A DNA stretch of 64,000 bases, taken from positions 1-64,000 of the forward strand of contig JAFWOB010000081.1 in the NCBI GenBank assembly GCA_017510065.1. The letters run 5' to 3'. A model generated the notes under the pieces. It made no database searches. It worked only from the letters and a program-made list of their open reading frames with translations, and was not told where the DNA came from. Every line of letters begins with the position of its first letter. The first letter of the stretch is position 1. Source of the stretch: Parasporobacterium sp. (GTDB taxonomy: Bacteria; Bacillota; Clostridia; Lachnospirales; Lachnospiraceae). Positions 41,844 through 55,074 of the stretch are shown here, in pieces. A program made the position numbers and the translations under genes.

Positions 41844-44111
41844 ATGGGTATTACTATAAATGCAGAAAAAAAGATTTTTACACTGGAAACGGCTCATTCT
41901 GCCTATCAGATGCAGGTGGATGACAGAGGGTTTCTGAGGCATCTTTATTATGGCAGCAGAGTGAACGGCAGCGATATGAGTTACATGCATATTGATTATG
42001 ACAGGAGCTTTTCTGCCAATCCGAACTGTGCCTATCCTGTACGCGGGTATTCTCTGGATGTGATCCCGCAGGAGTATACCGGCTGCGGTCTTTGTGACTT
42101 CAGGATCAGCAGTATCGGAGTGATCAATCCGGACGGCAGTTTTGCGGCGGAATTTCATTATGATTCCTTTGAAGTAAGAAAAGGGAAATATACAATTCCC
42201 GGACAGCCTGCCGTATTCGAGAACGGAGAGGAGGCGGAAACGCTTGTGATCATGCTTTCAGATCCGGCAACAGGCCTTTCGTTGGAACTTCTTTACGGGG
42301 TCTTTCCGGAAAAGGACGTGATCACACGGGCTGCCCGCATCATCAATCGTACAGCCGGAACTGTTATGATCACGAAAGCCGGTTCCATGTCACTGGATTT
42401 TTCCTATGGAGACTTTGATCTTCTCAGCTTTCATGGCCGTCATGCCATGGAAAGAGTTATGGAAAGAACACCTATCGTGCATAACGTGACATCGATCCGT
42501 TCCAGAAGAGGACAGAGCAGTCATCAGCACAATCCGTTTGTGATCATCTGCGAAAAAGGCGCAAACGAAGATTACGGAAACTGCTATGGATTTATGCTGG
42601 TCTATTCAGGCAATTTCCGGGCGGAAACAGAGAAAGACCAGTTTGATTCCACCCGTATTGTCATGGGAATCGAACCTGAGTCGTTCCGCTGGAAACTGGA
42701 GCAGGGAGAAGCTTTTGATACACCGGAAGTGATCCTGAGTTTTTCCGCCCATGGTTTTACTGAACTGTCCCATCAGTATCACAGGATCATCCGGCACAAT
42801 ATCTGCCGCAGCAAATATAACTTTGCAAGAAGGCCGGTACTGCTGAACAGCTGGGAAGGATCTTATTTCTCCTTTGATGATCAGAGCCTTCTGAAAATGG
42901 CAGCCGGAGCGAAGGAACTGGGCGTGGAACTCTTTGTCCTGGATGATGGCTGGTTCGGCGTCCGCAATGATGATAATTCCGGACTTGGCGACTGGTTTGT
43001 GAACGAAGCGAAGATCCGCTGCGGCCTGCCGAAACTGGTGGATGATATCAATGCTATGGGACTGAAGTTCGGTATCTGGATCGAGCCCGAAATGGTAAAT
43101 GAAGATTCGGATCTGTATCGTGCGCATCCGGACTGGGCATTGAATATCCCGGGAAGAGGTCCGTGCAGAGGCAGAAATCAGCTGGTTCTTAATATGTCAA
43201 AACCGGAAGTCAGGGATTATGTTTTTGACAGTATTTCCAAAGTGCTGAAAAGTGCTAATATCGAATATGTCAAATGGGATGTAAACCGCAATGTGGCGGA
43301 TGTCTATAACGAGCAGTTTCCTGTTGACCGACAGGGGGAGATTGCCCACAGGCATATCCTGGGAATCTATGATCTTCTGGAGCGCTTTACAGGGACGTTC
43401 CCGGATATCCTTTTTGAAGGCTGTTCCGGCGGCGGCGGACGGTTCGATGCGGCAATGATGTATTATTATCCGCAGATCTGGTGTTCCGATGATACCGATG
43501 CGATCCCGAGGATCGCGATCCAGCATGGGACCTCCTTCGGATATCCGGTCAGCACCATCGGCGCTCATGTCAGTGCATCGCCGAATCATCAGACCGGTCG
43601 TATCACTCCGGTCAATACAAGAGCTGTTGTGGCTATGCACGGTACTTTTGGCTATGAGCTGGATCCTGCAAAACTGACCGAAGAAGAGAAGAAAGAGATC
43701 AGAAGCCAGATCCTGTATTTCAAGGAACATTATGATGTGATCCAGAACGGTCTGTATTACAGATTGACCAATATCGGGGAGCAGTATTTCGAAGCCTGGG
43801 AGCAGGTATCTGAAGACAGGAGTGAAGCTCTTTTGAGTGTTGTCATCACTGTGACACAGCCCAATGCCCGGCTGATCCATATCAAGATGAAAGGCTTGGA
43901 TCCGGAAGTGGATTACCGTATGGATGTGCGGACTGATATTGATGAGAAAGTGTTTACGATACCTGATTTCCCGGGTGGAAGCCAGTTGAAAGAGTTCCTT
44001 CAAAAAGAAGGAAGAGTATACAGCGGCGCAGCGCTTATGAACGGAGGGATCACACTTCCATGGCTCATGGGTAATTATCTGGCTATGCAGCTGTCTTTCC
44101 GAAAAGTCTGA
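41844..44111 (+). CDS. Alpha-galactosidase, GH36 family
   Basis: The enzyme removes terminal alpha-1,6-galactose from raffinose, stachyose or melibiose. At 755 residues it has the full GH36 layout: N-terminal beta-sandwich, TIM barrel and C-terminal sheet. VLLNSWEGSYFSFDD, LFVLDDGWFG, KFGIWIEPEMVNEDSDLY, YVKWDVNRN (nucleophile Asp479), GCSGGGGRFD and WCSDDTDAIPR (acid/base Asp549) are present. Both catalytic positions are one off those I recall for the Geobacillus enzyme. No signal peptide, so it acts on imported sugar. It follows the transporter genes and is probably under the AraC regulator. Confidence 0.96.
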   Translation: MGITINAEKKIFTLETAHSAYQMQVDDRGFLRHLYYGSRVNGSDMSYMHIDYDRSFSANPNCAYPVRGYSLDVIPQEYTGCGLCDFRISSIGVINPDGSFAAEFHYDSFEVRKGKYTIPGQPAVFENGEEAETLVIMLSDPATGLSLELLYGVFPEKDVITRAARIINRTAGTVMITKAGSMSLDFSYGDFDLLSFHGRHAMERVMERTPIVHNVTSIRSRRGQSSHQHNPFVIICEKGANEDYGNCYGFMLVYSGNFRAETEKDQFDSTRIVMGIEPESFRWKLEQGEAFDTPEVILSFSAHGFTELSHQYHRIIRHNICRSKYNFARRPVLLNSWEGSYFSFDDQSLLKMAAGAKELGVELFVLDDGWFGVRNDDNSGLGDWFVNEAKIRCGLPKLVDDINAMGLKFGIWIEPEMVNEDSDLYRAHPDWALNIPGRGPCRGRNQLVLNMSKPEVRDYVFDSISKVLKSANIEYVKWDVNRNVADVYNEQFPVDRQGEIAHRHILGIYDLLERFTGTFPDILFEGCSGGGGRFDAAMMYYYPQIWCSDDTDAIPRIAIQHGTSFGYPVSTIGAHVSASPNHQTGRITPVNTRAVVAMHGTFGYELDPAKLTEEEKKEIRSQILYFKEHYDVIQNGLYYRLTNIGEQYFEAWEQVSEDRSEALLSVVITVTQPNARLIHIKMKGLDPEVDYRMDVRTDIDEKVFTIPDFPGGSQLKEFLQKEGRVYSGAALMNGGITLPWLMGNYLAMQLSFRKV

Positions 44112-44166
44112 TGCAGGCATTCCGGCGTATTTTTGAACAGAAAAGACATCCTTGAGGAGGTCCGGG

Positions 44167-44868
44167 TTGGGTTCCGGTTTTCTGAAAAAAGAAAAAAAGA
44201 AAATAAAAGAGATCCAGGGGATCCAGGATAAGCTTCTGTATATCTGGGATTATTATAAGCTGTGGATCGTCGGATTCCTGGCACTCATTGTGGCAGGAAT
44301 CTATTTTCTGACCCGCCTCAGCAGTGCCCATTCGGAATATTGGTTCTACCTGATCCTGGCGAACACCATGGAGGACGTCGGTACCGGTTCCAGACTGTAT
44401 AAAGAATATCTGGAACAGACAGATTTCGATCTGAAGGAAAAATCCGTTGCATTTAATAACCAGATCTATTTTGACTTTACACTGAATACGACAGGAAACA
44501 CGTATTTTGAATCGTTCATCGTATTGTCGGAAGCGGGAACCCTGGACGCGATCACGATGGAAAGCAATTCTCTGACAGCGTTGGGACAGACCGGACGTCT
44601 GATGGATCTGGACAGCGAAGAAGCTGCGCCAATCAAGGCTAAATACGAAGACCGGTTCCTGTATTATGAAACAGAGGATGAAGAGGGCAATCCGGTATCC
44701 TATCCGGTGGGGATCGATGTGACAGACAGTATTCTCATGACAGAATATCATATCTACGGCAAAACCTGTGCCCTGGGGCTGGGAATTAATTCACACAATA
44801 TAGAAGCAACGGAAAAATTCCTGGACTATATACTGAACAGTCCGTCTGCGCAGGAGGAGAAAAGTTGA
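44167..44868 (+). CDS. Membrane-anchored protein of unknown function upstream of yesL
   Basis: A 233-residue protein, not recognised. A lysine-rich cytoplasmic head (KKEKKKIKEIQ) precedes one strong helix, LWIVGFLALIVAGIYFLTRL at about residues 35-54, and a 170-residue, probably extracellular, acidic domain follows. The start is TTG 44167, the only start well spaced from GAGGAGG (44154-44160). Its stop overlaps the yesL start, so the two are coupled. The domain has no cysteine-rich or catalytic motif I can name. Context suggests a role in sugar uptake or envelope sensing. Confidence 0.65.
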   Translation: MGSGFLKKEKKKIKEIQGIQDKLLYIWDYYKLWIVGFLALIVAGIYFLTRLSSAHSEYWFYLILANTMEDVGTGSRLYKEYLEQTDFDLKEKSVAFNNQIYFDFTLNTTGNTYFESFIVLSEAGTLDAITMESNSLTALGQTGRLMDLDSEEAAPIKAKYEDRFLYYETEDEEGNPVSYPVGIDVTDSILMTEYHIYGKTCALGLGINSHNIEATEKFLDYILNSPSAQEEKS

Positions 44869-45605
44869 ACCGTTTCGTTTCCGGGTTTTTAAGCAATGAC
44901 AGCTTTTTCGGAAAGCTGATGACCAGGATTGCGATCATCGTCGGCGCCAATCTTATGTTTCTGGTGTTCTGCATTCCCGTCGTTACCATAGGGCCTTCGA
45001 TCGCTGCCCTTTACTACGTGATGCTGGAAACCCTATACAGGAATAGTGCCTTAAATCCGTTCAAAACTTTCTGGAAAGGGTTCAAAATGAACCTGAAGCA
45101 GGGGATCCTTACCTGGCTGATCGCTCTGGCGATTATTGCATTAGCGTACTTTGACATTCGCTTCAGCAGTTGGGCAGGCGGTGTTTTCTCTGTGTTTCTG
45201 GTCGGTATCTATATTGTAGTCGCAGCAGCTGTTATCATTTACAGCTATCTTTATCCGGTGATGGCATCCTTCAACGGAACAATCAGAGAACTGTACGTCA
45301 ACACGATTTATTTTGCTTTTAAGAAACCTCTCAGGATGATCCTGTTGATAGGAGTCGAAACCGGTGCCGCCTTTTTGACATACGGGTTCCTGGATATGCT
45401 TCCTTTATGGGCGTTCTGCTGGTTCTTCTTCGGGTTCGGCGCCATCGCATTGCTGGGTGCAAAACTCTTGCTGCCGCTGTTTAAACCTTTTCAGGAGAAA
45501 AAGCCTGCTGCCGGAAGTGCAGCGCAATCTGCGGATGCGGAATTCAAACTCTCGGATGATGACGAAGATTCCATGGATGAACTAAAGAAAATGGACGGAA
45601 TGTAA
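44865..45605 (+). CDS. YesL-like membrane protein, DUF624
   Basis: A 246-residue protein with about five helices, beginning FVSGFLSNDSFFGKLMTRIAIIVGANLMFLVFCIPVVTIGPSIAALYY in the DUF624 pattern, and an acidic tail (FKLSDDDEDSMDELKK). DUF624 proteins are often encoded with sugar ABC transporters, but their role is unknown. Translation starts at TTG 44865, overlapping the previous stop by four bases. A terminator-like structure follows at 45620. Confidence 0.88.
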   Translation: MNRFVSGFLSNDSFFGKLMTRIAIIVGANLMFLVFCIPVVTIGPSIAALYYVMLETLYRNSALNPFKTFWKGFKMNLKQGILTWLIALAIIALAYFDIRFSSWAGGVFSVFLVGIYIVVAAAVIIYSYLYPVMASFNGTIRELYVNTIYFAFKKPLRMILLIGVETGAAFLTYGFLDMLPLWAFCWFFFGFGAIALLGAKLLLPLFKPFQEKKPAAGSAAQSADAEFKLSDDDEDSMDELKKMDGM

Positions 45606-45619
45606 TCAAAGACTACTTT

Positions 45620-45671
45620 TTCTGCAAATCCTGAATTGTGTTAATATTTCACAGAAAACGCAGAATATTTT
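45620..45671 (+). terminator. Possible terminator after yesL
   Basis: ttctgc (45620-45625) pairs with gcagaa (45660-45665), followed by tatttttg. The loop of 34 bases can form a smaller stem (ctgaattgtg with ttcacag). Confidence 0.45.
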
Positions 45672-45841
45672 TGACATTTAATCGTCATTATACACAACAT
45701 ACAACAAATTAACTAATTAAAGAAACAAATCACCATATTCGATAGTGGTGCGTGTTTGATAGAATCAGAATATCTAAATCTATGGCATCGTTCCACTCCA
45801 CTCAATGGGCGGTGTACATAAAGAAAAGGAGAAGATCCCTT

Positions 45842-45945
45842 ATGATTCAGGGTGCGGCAGTGTGGAGACCTGTCGTAAAGCGTTCCGGGTCAGACTCCCG
45901 GTTCTGTGAGGTGTTCGTTAGCGGTAGCTGGGACACTGGAATCAT
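45842..45945 (+). ncRNA. Structured leader RNA upstream of the msmK/malK gene
   Basis: The 345-bp gap 45606-45950 ends in a region that folds as a four-way junction. P1 is atgattc (45842-45848) with gaatcat (45939-45945); P2 cggcag (45855-45860) with ctgtcg (45870-45875); P3 ccggg (45885-45889) with cccgg (45897-45901); P4 gtgttc (45911-45916) with ggacac (45931-45936). P1 ends five bases before the ATG, where a ribosome binding site should be, and no Shine-Dalgarno sequence is visible. It may be a cis-regulatory RNA. From memory, malK-associated RNA motifs have been described in bacteria; whether this is one was not checked. Confidence 0.5.
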
Positions 45946-45950
45946 GATAA

Positions 45951-47105
45951 ATGGCTGAGGTTAGCATCAGAAACTTGTTGAAGGTGTATGACAACAACAT
46001 CACATCCGTACATAACTTCAATCTTGAGATCAAAGACAAAGAGTTTATTGTACTGGTTGGTCCTTCCGGATGCGGTAAATCCACATCCCTGCGTATGGTT
46101 GCAGGCCTGGAGGACATTACGGACGGAGAGCTGTATATTGATGGCAAGCTTATGAATGACATTGCACCGAAGGACAGGGATATTGCCATGGTTTTCCAGA
46201 ACTATGCGCTGTATCCGCACATGAGTGTCTATGACAACATGGCATTCGCATTGAAGCTGAAGAAAACCCCTAGAGCAGACATTGACAAGAAAGTGAAGGA
46301 AGTTGCTGAGATCCTTGACATCACTCAGTATCTTGACCGTAAGCCGAAAGCTCTTTCCGGCGGTCAGAGACAGCGTGTGGCCATTGGACGTGCCATGGTC
46401 CGTGATCCTAAGGTATTTCTCATGGATGAGCCTCTTTCCAATCTGGATGCCAAGCTGCGTAACCAGATGAGAGCTGAGATCATCAAGCTCCGTAAGAAGA
46501 TCGATACCACATTCATGTATGTGACCCATGATCAGACGGAAGCTATGACCCTGGGTGATCGTATCGTGATCATGAAAGACGGTTATGTCAATCAGATCGG
46601 TACTCCGCAGGATCTGTTCGACCGTCCGGTGAACCTGTTTGTTGCAGGATTTATCGGAATGCCGGTCATGAACTTCTTTGACGGCAGCAAACTGGAGCTG
46701 AAGGACGGCAAATACTATGCCAATATCAAAGGCGCAGTGTTCGAACTCAGCGAGTTCCAGCAGAAAGCCCTGGCTCTGAATGGTCAGAAACCGTGCGATA
46801 TCATCGCCGGTATCCGTCCGCAGTATGTACAGGTAGGAAGCGGAGAACTGGAAGGCGAAGTAGAAGTATCCGAGATGCTCGGAAGTGAAGTGGACCTGCA
46901 TGTAAACTGCGGCGGCGACGACGTTGTGATGGTCCTTCAGACCATGGATCTTAACGAAGATGTCTCCATCGGTGCAAAACTCAAATTCACCGTACAGCCG
47001 AGACTGATCCAGCTGTTTGACAAAGAAACCGGCAATAACCTGATCTGGTATGACCAGGAATCTGTTGACAGGCATGAAGCACATTGCAAAGAATACAATT
47101 TCTAG
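45951..47105 (+). CDS. msmK: Sugar ABC transporter ATPase, MsmK/MalK/UgpC type
   Basis: The ATPase subunit that powers family-1 sugar importers, often shared between several. The 384-residue protein has Walker A GPSGCGKST, Q-loop VFQNYALYPHMSV, signature LSGGQRQRVAIGRAM, Walker B VFLMDEPLSNLDAKLR, H-loop VTHDQTEAM, and C-terminal regulatory OB-folds with PVMNFFDG. ATG 45951 has no clear ribosome binding site and follows a structured leader. It is separated from the sugar transporter by 4 kb, as expected for a shared ATPase. A terminator follows. Confidence 0.95.
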   Translation: MAEVSIRNLLKVYDNNITSVHNFNLEIKDKEFIVLVGPSGCGKSTSLRMVAGLEDITDGELYIDGKLMNDIAPKDRDIAMVFQNYALYPHMSVYDNMAFALKLKKTPRADIDKKVKEVAEILDITQYLDRKPKALSGGQRQRVAIGRAMVRDPKVFLMDEPLSNLDAKLRNQMRAEIIKLRKKIDTTFMYVTHDQTEAMTLGDRIVIMKDGYVNQIGTPQDLFDRPVNLFVAGFIGMPVMNFFDGSKLELKDGKYYANIKGAVFELSEFQQKALALNGQKPCDIIAGIRPQYVQVGSGELEGEVEVSEMLGSEVDLHVNCGGDDVVMVLQTMDLNEDVSIGAKLKFTVQPRLIQLFDKETGNNLIWYDQESVDRHEAHCKEYNF

Positions 47106-47152
47106 GTAAAATGTCTTTATAGCCGGCATTCGTTGAATATCAGTTTTTACCT

Positions 47153-47184
47153 ACCGCTCCGGCCAACGCCGGAGCGGTTTGTTT
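47153..47184 (+). terminator. Terminator after msmK
   Basis: An 11-bp perfect stem, accgctccggc (47153-47163) with gccggagcggt (47168-47178), loop caac, followed by ttgttta. The structure lies directly before the next gene and occupies the place of its ribosome binding site. Confidence 0.8.
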
Positions 47185-47191
47185 ATACAAT

Positions 47192-49150
47192 ATGGACAGA
47201 GATTATTACAGCCTTGCGTTAAAGGCAGGACAAAAACAACTGCGGGAAGCAGCCGCCAGGTCGGAAAAGCCGTATCTTCCGGCCCTGGATGACATGCTTT
47301 CTGTTGACAGACTGGTTTCAGGCGTGGATCTGGGACTGGTCCAGATCCCGGTGAAATATATCGTCGGGACTAAATCTACCGGCCGAACCTCTTCCTTTGC
47401 TTCCAATTTCATGCCTGTCGCGGAAGAAAATTCCGAATTCGCTTCCAAATGGAAGAGTCTTTGCAGCAGCCATCTTCAGGAGGGGATCAGGGACCCTGTC
47501 AAGGCCTATGAGTATAAGAACCGGTTCTATATCGAAGAAGGCAATAAAAGGGTCAGTGTCCTGAAGTTTTTTGATGCTGTCAGCATCCCAGGTTATGTGA
47601 CCAGGATCCTTCCTGACAGGGATGGCAGCGAAGAAGCGGAACTGTATTATGAATTTGTGGATTTCTATCAGATCTCCAAAGTCAATTTTATCGAGTTTAC
47701 GAAAAGAGGGTCTTACAAAAAGTTTCTTCAGCTGCTGGGGCGGGAAACGAAAGAAGGCTGGAACGAAGATATCATCAAGAAACTTCGGACCGACTATTAT
47801 TATTTTGAGAAAGCATTCCTGGAACTGGGTGGAGATAAACTGGACATTACAGCCGCAGATGCGATGCTGCTGTATATGACGATCTATGGATATGATTCCC
47901 TGCGTGCCAGAAGCCAGACAGAGATCAAGGGGATCCTTTCAAAAGCATGGCCGGAGATTGCCCTGATCCAGGAAGAGCAGCCCATCGATATCATTGAAGA
48001 TCCGGAACATGACGATTCTCAGGGGCTTTTATCGAAGATCATTCCGATCATCCCGATCATTCCCTGGAGCAAACCTACAGTGAAAGCCCTGTTCCTGTAC
48101 GGCCGCAGGCCGGAAGATTCCGCCTGGACAGCAGGCCACGAAAAAGGCAGGCTGGAAGCTCATATGAGGATCCAGAACCAGATGGAATCCATGACGGCAG
48201 TCTGTACGACGGAAGAAGAAGCTGAGCAGACTATGCGGGAAGCCATTGAAAAGGACAAGGTCAATGTGATCTTTGCTACGGCAGCAGAAATGATGAATGC
48301 CTGTCTGAAGACGGCGATCGATCATCCCCAGGTGGATATCCTGAACTGCTCCCTGAATGTTTCCCACAAGGCTGTGCGAATGTATTATCCGAGAATGTAT
48401 GAAGCCAAATTCATCTCCGGAGCGATTGCTGGTGCCATGTGCGACAACGATATGATCGGTTATATCAATAACTATCCGGTCTTCGGCAGCATTGCGGAGA
48501 TCAATGCATTTGCCCGGGGAGTTCAGCTGTCCAATTCCCATGCGAAAGTTTATCTGGAGTGGGCAAATGATGCTTCGCTGAATGAAAAGGCGAAAGAACT
48601 GATCGATAAGGGGATCTCCCTGATCTCCGTCAGAAACCGCAGCCAGAACGGAGAACGGGAGAGAAATCTGTTTGGTCTGCAGTATATCAGGGATAACTCT
48701 GTCACAGAACTGGTGGCACCTGTCTGGAACTGGGGAGCTTATTATGAGCAGATTATCCGCAGTATTCTGGAAGGGAGCTTCCATGAACAGGACAGCAAAA
48801 GCACAAAATCCCTGAACTATTATTGGGGCATGTCTTCCGATGTGGTAGGGATCGTGTTCTCCGACCAGCTTCCCAGGGGGATCAGATATCTGGGCGAACT
48901 GATCCAGAAAGCGATCCGCATGGGAGTATGCAGGCCGTTTTATGATCCGCAGATCGATGAAAATGGAAAAGTGAAATGGCATAATATCAAAGCGACGATC
49001 AGTATGGAAGAGATTATCCGTATGGATTGGCTGGAAGACAATATCATCGGAGCGATCCCGACTTATGATCAGCTGGATGAAAAAACTCAGAAGCTGGTTG
49101 ATGTGATCGGCGTACAGTCTGCCAGAAAGGATCCGGAAGAACCTGTATGA
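47192..49150 (+). CDS. Cytoplasmic BMP-domain protein with ParB-like N-terminal region
   Basis: A 652-residue protein without signal peptide. Residues about 40-130 include VDLGLVQIPVKYIVGT, a KAYEYKNRFYIEEGNKRVSVLKF segment resembling the ParB/sulfiredoxin nucleotide-binding loop (G-N-K-R for G-H-R-R), and residues about 295-620 form a BMP-type periplasmic-binding domain (KALFLYGRRPEDSAWTAGHEKGRLEA onward). BMP domains usually bind nucleosides outside the cell; here the receptor is inside. No ribosome binding site is visible before ATG 47192, yet the N-terminus fits relatives I remember. It overlaps a phosphoesterase gene by four bases. Function unknown. Confidence 0.7.
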   Translation: MDRDYYSLALKAGQKQLREAAARSEKPYLPALDDMLSVDRLVSGVDLGLVQIPVKYIVGTKSTGRTSSFASNFMPVAEENSEFASKWKSLCSSHLQEGIRDPVKAYEYKNRFYIEEGNKRVSVLKFFDAVSIPGYVTRILPDRDGSEEAELYYEFVDFYQISKVNFIEFTKRGSYKKFLQLLGRETKEGWNEDIIKKLRTDYYYFEKAFLELGGDKLDITAADAMLLYMTIYGYDSLRARSQTEIKGILSKAWPEIALIQEEQPIDIIEDPEHDDSQGLLSKIIPIIPIIPWSKPTVKALFLYGRRPEDSAWTAGHEKGRLEAHMRIQNQMESMTAVCTTEEEAEQTMREAIEKDKVNVIFATAAEMMNACLKTAIDHPQVDILNCSLNVSHKAVRMYYPRMYEAKFISGAIAGAMCDNDMIGYINNYPVFGSIAEINAFARGVQLSNSHAKVYLEWANDASLNEKAKELIDKGISLISVRNRSQNGERERNLFGLQYIRDNSVTELVAPVWNWGAYYEQIIRSILEGSFHEQDSKSTKSLNYYWGMSSDVVGIVFSDQLPRGIRYLGELIQKAIRMGVCRPFYDPQIDENGKVKWHNIKATISMEEIIRMDWLEDNIIGAIPTYDQLDEKTQKLVDVIGVQSARKDPEEPV

Positions 49151-49752
49151 AGATCTTAGTACTGGCTGATCAGGAATCCAAATACTATTATGACTACTAC
49201 ACGCCGGGACGATTATCTGAGATAGACCTGATCATCTCCTGCGGGGATCTTCGCCGGGAATACCTGGAATTTCTGGTAACCATGGCAAGGTGTCCTTTGA
49301 TCTATGTTCATGGAAACCATGACGATCGTTTTGATACCAAGCCGCCGGAGGGCTGCATCTGCATTGAAGATGACATCTTTGTCTATCGGGGGATACGTTT
49401 TTTCGGACTGGGAGGATCTTACCGCTATAAAGATGTGGGAGAACATATGTATACGGATACCCAGATGACGATACGTGCCTGGAAAGCAGGGTTCAAACTG
49501 CGGAAAAACAAAGGGTTCGATGTGCTGGTGACGCATGCCCCGGCATTGGGGATCGGAGACAGTGAACATATATCCCACAGGGGATTCAAGACGTTTCTGG
49601 ACCTGATGGACCGGTACAGGCCAGCTTATCTGCTGCACGGACATATGCACAGAAATTATGGCCCAAAGATCCCCCAGGTACAGCATTATAAAGATACAAC
49701 GATTATCAACGCGTATGAATATTACTTATTGGATTATCAGGAGCAGACATGA
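49147..49752 (+). CDS. Calcineurin-like metallophosphoesterase
   Basis: A 201-residue cytosolic phosphoesterase. Motifs present are IISCGDLRREYL, VHGNHDDRF, DVLVTHAPALG and YLLHGHMHRN, matching metal-binding motifs II-V. Motif I is altered: the usual D-x-H reads ADQES, leaving Asp8 and Glu10. ATG 49147 overlaps the BMP-domain gene and its stop overlaps the next gene, so it is translationally coupled on both sides. The substrate is unknown; a nucleotide or phosphosugar is plausible from the BMP partner. Confidence 0.85.
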   Translation: MKILVLADQESKYYYDYYTPGRLSEIDLIISCGDLRREYLEFLVTMARCPLIYVHGNHDDRFDTKPPEGCICIEDDIFVYRGIRFFGLGGSYRYKDVGEHMYTDTQMTIRAWKAGFKLRKNKGFDVLVTHAPALGIGDSEHISHRGFKTFLDLMDRYRPAYLLHGHMHRNYGPKIPQVQHYKDTTIINAYEYYLLDYQEQT

Positions 49753-50156
49753 TTTATTATCTGGGTTTATTTTTACTAATGTGGGCGATGATCTTCAGCG
49801 CTGCAAGATTCCTTCAGTATTTCAGGATCGTGAGACACTATAAAGAACGGGCAACGGCAACTGTAGTAAACGTGACAAAACGCATGGAACTGAGAAAACA
49901 TGAGCGGAAGGCCGTCAATGTCACGCTGGAATACGAGATTGACGGAACTACAGGACGCAGCGAAGTAGTCATAGAGTCCAAGTATGCGGGCAATTTTGCT
50001 CTTGGACAGGAAGTGCCGATCCGTTATTATATCGCATCCAACGGAGCGGTACATATTGCCTCGGACAATGATCACATCAAAAAGTTCATGTTCGGCCATC
50101 TGGCGGCGATCATACTGGAGCTTGCAGCGTTTGTGCTGATCTGGATCTTTATGTGA
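49749..50156 (+). CDS. Small membrane protein, DUF3592-like
   Basis: A 135-residue protein with an N-terminal helix (YYLGLFLLMWAMIFSAARFL), a central beta-rich extracytoplasmic or cytoplasmic domain (ATATVVNVTKRMELRKHERKAVNVTLEYEIDG) and a C-terminal helix (AAIILELAAFVLIWIFM). The pattern resembles DUF3592, which has no known activity. It overlaps the phosphoesterase stop by four bases. Confidence 0.6.
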   Translation: MIYYLGLFLLMWAMIFSAARFLQYFRIVRHYKERATATVVNVTKRMELRKHERKAVNVTLEYEIDGTTGRSEVVIESKYAGNFALGQEVPIRYYIASNGAVHIASDNDHIKKFMFGHLAAIILELAAFVLIWIFM

Positions 50157-50170
50157 AAAGGGAAAAGAGT

Positions 50171-55062
<4,892 letters not shown>

Positions 55063-55074
55063 CAGGAGAAGATC

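Noticed and set aside
45842..45945. tRNA gene
   Set aside because: The cloverleaf-like fold lacks the T-loop GTTCRAN, D-loop and anticodon arm spacing, and an acceptor stem of proper sequence.
45752..45958. Forward ORF of 68 codons before msmK
   Set aside because: It overlaps the structured leader and the msmK start, lacks a ribosome binding site and has no family resemblance.
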